Part shown: piece after piece, positions 11,846 through 23,700 of the stretch | Layout: every line of letters begins with the position of its first letter | Position numbering within the stretch: the stretch's first letter is position 1 | DNA from: Lineus longissimus | Lineage: Eukaryota; Nemertea; Pilidiophora; Heteronemertea; Lineidae | DNA length: 64,000 nt | Direction: 5' to 3' | NCBI RefSeq assembly: GCF_910592395.1 | Contig: NC_088314.1 | Coordinates: 8,930,001 to 8,994,000, forward strand | Made by a program: the position numbers and the translations under genes | Notes under the pieces: generated by a model | The model's input: only the letters and a program-made list of their open reading frames with translations | Told to the model about the DNA's origin: nothing | Databases searched by the model: none

Positions 11846-12520
11846 AGTCAACAACATCTCTTTGAGGAGAGTCAACAATATCTCTTTGAGGAGAGTCAAC
11901 AATATCTATTTGAGGAGAGTCAACTATCTCTTTGAGGAGAGCCAACGATATCTCTTTGAGAAGAGTCAATGATATCTCTTTGAGGAGAGTCAATGATATC
12001 TCTTTTAGGAGAGTCAACAATATCTATTTGAGGAGAGTCAACTATCTCTTTGAGGAGAGCCAACGATATCTCTTTGAGAAGAGTCAATGATATCTCTTTG
12101 AGGAGAGTCAATGATATCTCTTTTAGGAGAGTCAACAATATCTATTTGAGGAGAGTCAACGATATCTCTTTGAGGAGAGCCAACGATATCTCTTTGAGAA
12201 GAGTCAATGTTATCTCTTTGAGGAGAGTCAATGATATCTCTTTTAGGAGAGTCAACAATATCTATTTGAGGAGAGTCAACGATATCTCTTTGAGGAGAGC
12301 CAACGATATCTCTTTGAGAAGAGTCAATGTTATCTCTTTGAGGAGAGTCAATGATATCTCTTTTAGGAGAGTCAACGATATCTCTCTTTGAGGAGAGTCA
12401 ACGAAAGCTCTTTGAGGAGAGTCAACGATATCTCTTTTAGGAGAGTCAACGATATCTCTTTTAGGAGAGTCAACGAGATCTATTTGAGGAAAGTCAACGA
12501 AAGCTCTTTGAGCAGAGTAG
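11846..12520. repeat. 24-bp minisatellite with a ~119-bp higher-order period
   Basis: About 28 copies of a 24-bp unit, consensus GAGTCAACGATATCTCTTTG plus AGGA. Variant units (one with 'aatatctattt', one shortened to 'caactatctc') recur every 118-120 bp, at about 11891, 12009, 12127 and 12247, giving a five-unit higher-order repeat. Because 24 is divisible by three, frames stay open across it on both strands, reading RRVNDISL on the plus strand. No start context, splice signal or homology supports a protein. Confidence 0.95.
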
Positions 12521-14270
12521 AGATAGGTCAAAATAAGTACCTTTTGTTTCAAAATTTGCAAACTACAGGGTGTAACCAACTGATAGACAACAGAAATTTC
12601 AGGAAATGCTATACAAATAAGTTCAGCAAATTTGCTATGCAAAATTACTCCCTGAATAATTTAACAAATTTATTTGCCCCTGGAAAACAATTAATTTCCG
12701 TTGAAATACTTTTACTAGGTGAAGCGGTGATAAAGCGAAATATACAAGCCTATAATGAAACACTGAAAATAAAGTTACAAGCTACAAATTGTACATATGT
12801 GTATTTTGAAAGGGGAATATACAGCAGGGGTTGGAGGGTCAAGCGGGTGATCTCCAGGTCAGCGAACCGAGTCTAATTTGATTCTATAAGAAAATCTTTC
12901 TTGCATGTACAATCATGAACAGTGTCATTGTACTGTGAAATAGTAGTGACACCTATCAACGACTTTGTGTAACTCATTCTGGCCAAACTTGCCTTTTCAC
13001 TGGAAGCCATACAAGGTGTTTTACAATTACGTATAACTCTGAAATGCTTCGGCCAGAACATGGATACCAGTTTGGCATCCCAACTGAGAAGATTTAAGCG
13101 AGTATAAAATCCCCAGAAGCAAGATAATCCTTAACTTGGAATGCCCATTAAAATATGTACATTACATTTAAATCACATTCTCCTTGTCACCCAACGAAAA
13201 ATACAGCCGACAATTATTGACTAAAACAAGCACTTATCCCCACCCTGAAGAAACAATATTCCAACTTGCCGAGGATGAAACAGGCCTCCGAACCTACCAA
13301 GAACCAGTAGTAAACTTGGAAAGCAGAAATCGAAAGCACATAATTTCATATACTGTCTTTGTGAAGTCGAGGTAGAGACAAGTTATTTCACTTCAGCAAC
13401 CTTTGGCTGTTTTGTGACGCACATATTCTCCCAGACACAAGCTTCCCCGGATAGGCCAACTCGGTAAGCTGGGAAGCCTGACTGAGTAACATGATTCTCG
13501 ACAAGTTGGAGAGCCGATTCTCCTTGGTAAATACATGTACACATTTCTATACATCCTCATTTAGCATATACTTAGAAATAGCCTGCCAATTTTAACCATC
13601 TTTTAGAGATTGTCAACACTGTAATGCATAAGAACGAACGATCCATTTCATGCTAGTCTAAGCTTGAGGCGGAGCGTAGTACATTTCACCACTGGAAATA
13701 GCATGCAAATGACATGACAGATATTTTACACAAAACTCTTCATATTAACGCTTAGAAGATCATTTCAATGTGAAGCGCTATAAAAATGGTTTTAATGATT
13801 ATAATTATATTATTCTTTCATTACATAAAGTAGCTGCATACTAAAGGAACTTAATATAATACAGAGATAGACTGACTTGAATAATATTCATTCACGTTGA
13901 ATGAAAATTAATTTGATCCCCTTCCCACTGTTATGAAGAAAGCATAACACAACCAACAAAAAAATCAACAATAATTCTTCATATCTTATATTACTTCAAG
14001 AGCCAAAACTGTCAACCTAACAACATTTTGCTTGACCTATTCATGTTTTTAAATTTGAAAGTGTTCTTTTCTTCTTCTTGGCAAAGCGCTTCCTTTTTGC
14101 TACAACATGTCATGCAGATCTCAGTACCAGCATTTTAGTTGCGCGTTTCAGAAAGTCCTTCCACGAGACTAGTGCGGAGGATACCAGTCAAAATCCATGG
14201 TGGTCAAGTATTGAGACAAACTGTTCAGACCTTGCCTCTAGGTCAGGGAGCATTCAGGATTGACGTGGTT
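12521..14270. other. Intergenic sequence, nothing recognised
   Basis: A plus-strand open frame runs from the minisatellite to 12876, but it is Asn/Lys-rich and unrecognised, and probably a chance read-through. The remainder is AT-rich without repeats or coding signals I can support. The MON2 transcript (minus strand) may end somewhere here; ATTAAA on the minus strand near 13793 is one weak polyadenylation candidate. Confidence 0.4.
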
Positions 14271-14274
14271 CAAA

Positions 14275-14632
14275 AGAACCCCAAAATCCTGCTACACTCT
14301 GAAAGCCTTCCATATAAAAATACTCAAACCATCTCCACTCTGAATACACTGCTTCACGGAATGCTATAGAGCCCAAAAATCACATTCCCTCTCGAAAGCA
14401 TTTTTTGTAAGAGTGCCTGGACCATATACATGTACCATTTTGAAAGTCCTTTACATAAAGCTTCTCAAATCATATTCCACTCTGAAAGTCCTGAAATAAT
14501 GTCTAAAGTATCTCCACTCTGAAGTTTACTCAAGGCACCATAATGTCCTATAAGCCTGAAGTACTTCATGCAGGGCCTGGAGATCCGAAATCATATTTCA
14601 TTCTGAAAGTTCATCTCGTAAGAGCGCTCAAA
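14275..14632 (-). repeat. Degenerate CACTCTGAAAG repeats in the MON2 3' UTR region
   Basis: Directly after the MON2 stop codon (to its left on the plus strand), the motif 'ccactctgaaagtcct' or a close variant appears at about 14295, 14337, 14476, 14515, 14600 and 14638. It is often preceded by 'ctcaaatcatatt'. This looks like an eroded tandem repeat within the 3' UTR, with the last unit overlapping the terminal codons. Confidence 0.6.
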
Positions 14633-14790
14633 TCATATTCCATTCTGATAGTCCGCTCTTGACATCAACATGTCCTTGTACTCCTGTAGAGCTTCCCTTA
14701 ACGCCTTACACACCTGCGTCGAGGTTGACGTGACACACTCGACCAGACAGGGGTAGAGGTCGATCACTTGACCCCAGATATTCTTCTCAA
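14633..14790 (-). CDS. MON2: MON2 terminal coding exon
   Basis: Acceptor ATTTTCAG; 51 codons and TGA at 14633-14635. Reads [20 protein letters not shown], then [16 protein letters not shown] and ends ADYQNGI. Vertebrate MON2 ends at the same place with a similarly variable last dozen residues. Confidence 0.92.
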
Positions 14791-17700
14791 CTGAAAATAA
14801 AGAAAAGACATTCTTTAATTTAAGTTGTCTGAACAGTCATGTTATATGTTTGTTTGCTTATCAGCCCTTCGCTACCCTCGCAAAACTACCAAATCAATGA
14901 ATGTTTGTAAGAGAGACATCCAAATGTAAGGTATTATGAAATGTACACCTGTAAAATCACATTGAAATCAAAACCCATTGACCGAGAAAACGAACTCCTA
15001 AGCAGAAAACATATAAAACCCAGCTGATTGTTATTGTAACCATGGCAATGTGACACCCTCGTTTCCCTCTTAAAAGTGACCCTCAAATCTGATGGCCGGC
15101 ATTAAAAATAACACTGCCCCTCATCATATTGGTAATGACAAAGCTGAGATATTTCAAAACATAAGCCAGACAAGCCCAAAACCTATTCAGCCACTGAAAC
15201 AAAAAATCTCCAACTTTACGGCAAAATGATTACGCAAATGATATGACAAATTGCACAGAGCAGCTTAAACATCTACCTTCAGCAGAGTCATCTTTTTTAA
15301 ATGGCCATTTGATTCTTTCAGGAAACAAACTTTCTGGAAGTTGAAGCCATCAGAAATATTGCTACTTCTTTATACCAATTTAATTGATCTTTCGACAATA
15401 ATTGCTCCGAAATCTTGATTTGAGAGTTCTAGAAATTTAATTCGAGACGCCAGGTACATCATGATTCAAGTCATCTGATGCCGGGCTGCCCCAGCAAAAG
15501 GATTAAAGGAGGATTCACTCAAGAGTATGCGGGCACTATTTACAAAATTTGCCATACACTGACATCGCCAATTTTTTTCAATCAATTTTCTTCAAGCGAC
15601 CAGGTCTTTAAAGTTTCAGTGTAGGTTTTTCCCATCGGTCGACAGGTATAGCACTTACTGTTCGCTGGTGGTGCCCTCTTCAGTGATTGTAACAAGGTAG
15701 TAATAGCTTTCAGAACGGACACCATCTCGGACATACGTGGTCTGCAAAGCAAAGCAAACACGTTTAAAACAACTGTCACCTCTGATATCATTTTTGGGCA
15801 AAACAAATTTATTAAAATAACCTTGGTCCACGAGGTATCACAGACAATATTACATCATATGCATTACATTCTGAGGTAAAATAAACATGGGGTTGCTCTG
15901 CAGTGCATGCACAAAACTAGTGCATGCATATTGTGCAATTTAATCGCTATCTGCAGAACAAACCAGAGATGGATTTTTCTCTGTATGAGATGCAGTTCAC
16001 GCTCGAACATTTGTTGGAGAACCTTATTACCAGATGAACACAACATCATTTTGTTAGAAGCCTCAAACAACACAGTTTTTCCAACGTATTCAAAATGATT
16101 CTGTCCCAGGGCAGTCCAGCTCGGCAAGCTGGAGTACCTGCTTGGTGCTCGGTAAGCTGAGGAATCAAGTCTTTAGAGTGAATTTGGCGATGTTGGTTCC
16201 TCAACAACCATTGCTAATCAAATAAGGAATTCTTTTAGGCCTGAAAACCAATGTAGATATACAACAGATAGCACTCAAGCTCTAAAAGGGTTAAACTTTA
16301 CCTTGGCAGTGGACATTTCCCACTCAGTTTCTCGTCTTCAACGTATTTCTTGAGGACCTCCTGACACCGTTTCAGCAGCGAAGCAACCGCCAGCTTCGTG
16401 ATTGAGCCTTCTGGACCGCTGGACGCCACATTGCTGATGAACGAAAACTGCAATAACGTCTCGAAGCACGCCTTTGCGAATTCTTCTCGAAGTTTTCGAC
16501 TGGAATCAGTTTCTGGAAAAGTATGGAGAAGATAATTAAAGTCAGGGGTGCAGCTAGCTTTATTTTGGTCGGGGGAGGCTCTCTGGGGAAGGGGGAGCAA
16601 GATAACACCTTTTGAAATTTTTCAGCCAAATCATGGTCAAAAACACATTTTTTGCTGGCCTCTGGGGATGGGAGGGGGGATGAAAATGCCAAGGCCAAAA
16701 CTCTTTTTGTCTTCATAAATGAGTGGTCTTTGTCTTATAATACACATTTGAGCATTGTAGTTCACTGGTCGGGTACCTCGGACTGAAAAAACCTGAGGTA
16801 TGTGATGTAACCGAAAGTCAACACCTGGATTTTGACTCTGTACTATAATTTATTTTCTTACTATACCTACCAACAAAGCTCTCAGATGTGGCCGAATGTA
16901 TTGAGCCCCGGTTTAGAATGTTCATGACCTGAATCACAAAGTCCTGAGGAATGTTTAAGGCGTATGGCAGGATATCGTCACGAATCACATGGACAACCTG
17001 AAGGAAAACGGAAAACTCAATCAAAAAATATTGAAAATACTGGTCTCTCTGGCTCTCTGTTGGAGGAAGAGTTGAAAGCAAGCCTGGCGTGTTTCTAAGA
17101 GGATGACCTCCCCAACTGATTTTATACAGTAGGACCTCTCTATTAAGGACACCCTTGGGACTGACAAGTGCTGTCCTTATTAGAGACGTGTCCTGATTAA
17201 AGAGGTCAAATTGAATGGACACACCCAATTTGGACCAAAACCAGTGTCGTTAATAGAGAGGGTGTCCTTAATAGAGAGGTGTCAGCTAAGGGAGGTTCTA
17301 CTGTAACTGGAGAAAGCTGAGGAAACATGAGTTCCTGTCACCTCTGAGGTGCCAAGTTCAATTCCGAGTTGGTCCGTTAAACTCGTATATTATTTACCAG
17401 CATTCTAAGTGCATAGTTCCAACATTTGCCATTAGATGGCATTGAAAAGCGCCACGATAGACAGGAAAGTGTCATGTCAAAATGAAATGTGTTATCGCAA
17501 ACCTTTTTTTCCTCACAAAAGCCTGATACTGCTCCCTACCTTCCACCTTGACATCAGAACTTTGAATATTGCTTGTATCTCTATCATTGCTCTCCAGCAA
17601 CATCCAACAGAAAATTTTGGAACACGACACTTATGGAGCAACCAATTAACATGAACCTTTTCGCTTCTTGAGTGTTCTTGACAATTAATAGCTGTCACAG

Positions 17701-20700
17701 TGAAATGAATTACTCTTACCTTACAGTCAATGGCCTCATCTCGCTGATAGTCTTCAACAGATAACGTAGGTGGTGGCGGGCTGAAATCGACAAATATACA
17801 ATTTAACCAATCATACTTGGTGTCATTAACATTAAACAAGAAAAATTACAGCTTCATCAATTTAAGGTGGGAGGATTTCATTAAAAGATTTTAATCAATC
17901 TAGTGGTATTCATCCTAAAGGAAATCAGGATTCACGTTTGCTTCTCCGGCCCTGCACAAAAACCCATGAGACTACGTTAGCCCTCCTTTGGTGAAGTGCC
18001 CACACAAAAGCCATGCGCCCCCAATCAGAGTGTCGCTAGCATTTGATTCTGGGAATAAAATCAATGTTGTAGGAACTTTACCCAAACTCGCATTTTCACT
18101 GGTTGTTTTATCAAGCCGATGGAAAAGAAAGCACTGTTACCTTTCTGAGTGCTATTTCGTGCAAATCATTAGAAGTAAGGTACTGGAACCGCAGTTGACA
18201 CTTAAATCTTTGATGCTGACTTTAAATTGATGCACATCTGTACTTTAGCAAATGGCGGAAATGTCTCGGGGGGGGGGGGGGGGGGGGTGTGTGTGTGTGC
18301 AGGGCCAGAGAAGTGAACATTAACCCCCGATTTCGTAATGATGGTGATTTTTACTACAATAATAAAAACCATCAGATTTTAAATAATTTTCATGCCATTC
18401 ATGCATTATTTGAGTCAACTGCCATCTTGGTTTGTGATTTTGTACACTTATACACCTTTCTGAGTGTCCGAAATAGTGATGTCATAAGGGGAAACTAGGC
18501 CTTATGGTGGAGGGACAAAGGTGATAGTCATGGTTGACCAACACACTTGAATGCCTTTAATGACGGCCAAGGGGGAAAAAGTTAGTTCCAATGCAAGCCA
18601 CCAATTTCGGGAAGCATGTATACTGGACTTTAAGACGCTTCAGCCAACTTTCTGAACTTACTTTTTTGAGAATAGGAACTCCTCAAATGTCAATGCCAAC
18701 TCCAGCCACATCCCATGAAAGGCTGCATCTGTAACAAAAAAAATTATAACAATAGTGAGTCCAGACACCATTCTAATCCTTATCAGGCCACCAATTTGTC
18801 CCCTTGAGCAAAAAGGGGCCAAATTAGATGTCCCCTCTCAAAAGGATCTATCTCACCCTTTAAAAACATTATGTTTTCCGATCTTAAAGGTGAAAGATAA
18901 CATGGCCATTTGTTTATGTGATTCACAACAAGTTGGACTAAATTTTGTATACTTGTTGTACAGTCTTATGTATGTGCATTTTGTTCTTGTTAGGTTGGTT
19001 TACTCTTTGATAGAAACTTCAAACTGGCATTGTTTGGTAATACATAATATAAACACTTAGTGTGGTTTGTCTGCAGAATAAAGGCAGGGAACATGGAGCA
19101 CTGTTGATGGGCGGTCCTGCTCAATGGATTTAAAGTGGTCGCAATCATTATTACACAATAAAAGGAATTTTTTGATTGTTTAAATGTTGCAAGAAACTTA
19201 TACAGCAAGTGCAAGTCCCTGGATCATTGTAGCAATCACAAAACATATATTCAGGGGGTCACCCAATATCTGACTTCTCCTGTGGATACACGCTTGCTCC
19301 TTACCATGTTTCCTGGCCACAGGCAAGCCAATGCTGAGGACAGTGAACATCGAGTTGATGGCCAGGGTCCACGTGGTTTGAGACGGACATCCATACTTCA
19401 GGCCGAGCGGTACTTTCAAAGCCTGCAACGATATCAGAAATAGAGAAATATGAGTTTGATTCATTTTTAACTGCAGGCTGGGCTACTGAGAACATGCAGT
19501 GATATAGAATTTATGGCTGGCCTCCATGTCAACTAGTGAGGGGCAACCGTCCACACTTTGGACCAAGCAGAACGGGGCAAAACTAGTAATTTGGTATAAA
19601 GGAGGGGGCTTCACCATGGATCATCGATCATGCACATTTAGCAGAGGGGGGATGGCCTCGGAAACATTTGAAATCTAGATGCTTTAGTCTCTGCAATGCG
19701 ATTCCACTACTTTTGACCTAAAAAACTGTTGGTAGAACTGACAATATTACAAACACACTTAATCATCACAATAGTATAAATTTTGATGCACTGAAATGCT
19801 ACTCTATAACCATTCACTATGATAAAATTGTCAGAAAGCATTGGGCAGTCAGCTTAACACATTTTTACCCTATTTCTTTACATTGTTCACTTTCAAAACT
19901 GCTTCTTGGCAAGCGCAATCCCTTCCTTCTGATAAAAGAAAATACTTTTCAAGTACATGTACATTTTTTGCAACATGGAAACTTTTTTTTCGGAGATTCA
20001 AATTTCGAGAATATATAATTTGCAGCAGATGTCACCGGACTTATGAGGGTTAATACCCGAGTTTGCTTGCCTTTTCATGACCATGGCCATTGAAGCATAA
20101 TCCCACATACATGTTATGGCCAAAATGATGTCAGCCAATCCAAACTGACCTAGTATTCACCCCTCTTGACCACTTACAATCAAGTTTGCATCATACTCTC
20201 ACATTGTGTGGACATAATGATTATTATCTAAGGCTGGCCAATTTACGATTACACAAGCCTGCAAAAACGTGGGTCAAGATCGATCGCAAAAACCTCGGCT
20301 ACAGGTCCAGAAGGTCATAAATACAGAATGAAGCATTCTTATAATTTCGCAATCTTGGGCAGAGGATGGAATTTTATCAACCTTGGATTCAGTTTCTATG
20401 GCCATCACTACCGCATGCAAATTGATATATGTTTGCGTCCTAGGTCCAGATTGTGGGTTGATGTTTGCTATGACATGAATTCAAATATTACTGGCAACTG
20501 ATTGGCATATTTGAAGTAATTAGACGACAGACTAAATAATGTGACAACTTCGAATATGAAATATTGGATCATGGATCTGTTTGAATGGTCAAATGTGGTA
20601 ATGAAACACAATCGATGATAACAAATTAAAGTTCAGTAAACATCAATTGCTAATGGAAAGAATTTAAGACTAGTCTTCATGTATTTTTGATATAGGCGAA

Positions 20701-23700
20701 GAAATGGAAATTGCTTTTAACCGAAAATGCCAATTTATTAGTTGACAACAACAATTTCTACAAGACCGCATTTAAAGTTTTAGCCTCCCCTCAAAACGGC
20801 ATGCTAACGTCTGACCTTAAATCTTTCTGAATCAAGAAGACAGAACAGGACTAAAGCTAGCTTTTTGGTCATCGGGGGCAAAACACCTGTTTTAGCCTCC
20901 CTCAGTCTGAACCTTGATCAAAATTTAGGGGGGAGCATTTGCCCCTTTATATGCGCATCCCTGCAGAAAATACCGATGTGATCAAAACCACGGCTCAAGT
21001 CCCACAGAAATTGCGTCAGTCACAACGTTAATATCAATACTGTCAATAATTTGATCATTTCATCAAAATCATTTTAATTCAAACTGTTCAACAAGTCCAC
21101 GCTTCATACGGGTGAGGGGTCATTGCTACCATTTATAGATATCGCCATCCATAAATATCGGATTGATCAAACATTCGACACCTGCTGTCTGTCTTGTGGT
21201 GCCCACACGCACAAAGGGCCAGATGGGAGCACCCCGCGTGTCAGTCATTTCATCCTCGGCAGCCCCTGGTTCAATTCCATGCCTTGGGTGCAAACAAGCA
21301 ACTTTCATCACTGAGCTGCGATTGTTATCGCTGCGATGTTACAAAAATATCTCTTGTCTGCAGGTAAAACCGGTTTGATATTAATCGCAGGATGACGCGA
21401 TCACCATTTTGTTGCAGGCACTTGTGATCACCTGTGATTTTTGTTGCATGGGATTATAATCAAAGGCCCCATGAACTCTAAAGGATCTCAACAGTATCAT
21501 TGGACGAAATTGTCACTGAGGTGGTAGTAATGACAACAGAGGGAGTGACACGATTTTAGCGTAATAAGTAGATATTCAAATTCAATACATATGAGGTCTT
21601 CGAAAAAGCCACAGCATGGGAGAAGTTGGAAAAAAAAAATCAGATTTCAATTCGGGCTTTGCATGCTCATGAATGAGTTCAAAGGAAATCTTATTCATGA
21701 GCTTGCATAACCGGATACAAAATCTGGAAATTTCATTCCAAATTTTGCCAATTGTGGTGCTTGTTTCGAAGTCCTCAAATGACCAACTGCCCCAACTACC
21801 GCATATTCACGCCGATCCACCGTTGTTGTGCGCATGTCCATAGACTGATATTCACCGTCGATAAGTCGGCATATATTCGAAGACTGAAGCCCCACACCTT
21901 ACGCAAGTAGAGGTGAAACTATAACCGTGCCTTATAAGGAGGATATCACGAGATGTTGTAGCTCCTCGTGAGAGCAAGTCACAACCCGTGATCCAATGTT
22001 ATGTAATGTTAGATCTAGTGTTGATGTAATCTTATAGGGAATGGGACAACTCGTGATGTTTCAGAAGTAGTGTCATTCCTTCAACAATGTTGTTGAACTC
22101 TCCTGAGGAGAACATGCAGAAACTAGAAATATTAACCCCACACAGACAGTTATATCGAAATAGCATAAATGGCGGGCCCAATTTCTCTATAGTGATTATA
22201 TAAATCTGGCATTAACTTATTATTGATTGAGCAAAAATCTCAAACAAGCAGTGTTCATTTGGATTGAAATCTCCAGATTTTCAGTTTTATTGCGTTCATT
22301 TAGAATGAAATCTCCAAATTTTGAATTTTCTTAGCTTTTATTCAAATTAGACAGATTTTATCATAAAAATAAGGAGTTGAAAGAGATATCGAACACGGGC
22401 AGGACGCATGCACTTCCCATCATTGTCTGTATCCGAGCTTGAAATCTGGAATCCTTCTTTTGCCAGGTGAAGGAATATCAAGCAGCAAGGGTCTACCGAG
22501 TGTTCATGGCTGGTTTGTACCCAATAACACACAAGCTGTATGAAAACATCACTGGGGATTACTCAGACAGTTGGTAAATATTTTCCTAATGATGTAAAAC
22601 GTAAGAACTACAGGAGTCTAAAAAGACTCCCAAGGTAACATTTCAAGCCATGGTGAAGGCCTGCTGACTCGGAACTCCCCAAAACAAAATCAGATTTGAG
22701 CAAGACCCATCCTTGAACCCGATGTGAACCTGCCACAGCAGAAAAGCTAAACCTCATGATGCTTCCCCTCCAAGTAGAGATTTGGTTTTGCAAACGCTTG
22801 CAAAGTCATCCATATGGACCAAACCTAGCTCCTTCCTCAAAAGATGGACACAAGTCACAACCAAGTTATATCACAAGGCCTGTCTTTGACTGAGCCCCCC
22901 ACCCCCACCCCCCAACCTTTGGCTTACTAGCATCTTTAAGTAGACAAGACCAGACACCTCCACGCGACCAAGCATATAAATCATCCCCTCTCTCAAAGGA
23001 CAGTAGCAAGTCACAACCCGGCTGTGGCAAAAGGCCTGTCTCTAACATTGCTGCCCAAGCCCCCCAACCAGAAAAAAGATCTCCCCCTGCAAGACCAGGC
23101 AGATGCATCCTCCAGTTGACCAGATCGCTACCTCCTCAAGATCGAATCCAAATATATCCAGATTGCGGCTATTTTCATAACCACTGACTGGCCATCCAGT
23201 GACATCATCGCAACCAAAATGTCGCAACTGCTGACAACGTTGAATGACCACGGCTGGAGGTCACGACCCCGATGCCGGTTGAACTGCACAGAAATCACGG
23301 TGTTATGTAACTTTATGCGAGGCCTATTTAGCTCTCGATGGACTGGCCAATGATCATCAGGAATCAGGACAGGGAGTAGGCTGAGAAGGGGTCAGTGGTT
23401 GGTGGAGCATTATTTGTTGACAAGGAGACGCATGCAGCACATCATTAGCACGTTGGAGTGATATTTCGATATTCTGTGATTTACTCTGAAATATTTTAGG
23501 TAGGTATAAACACAATTAGGATTATATTTTCATAATTTCTATGTTCTTTTGGATGTATATCAATTTTGATACAGAGGAGTCATTATTTTGTTATTTTGTA
23601 GAATATAAAATGAAATCTGTAATTATTGTTCTTGGGCTGGCATATAACTCCTCGGATCTGAGAAAGACAAACATACTTTTCATAACTGCAGTGACCATTG

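Noticed and set aside
12050-12876. Plus-strand RRVNDISL repeat frame and the 162-codon frame running into unique sequence
   Set aside because: Openness follows from the 24-bp period; the opposite strand is open too, and the unique extension looks like random AT-rich translation.
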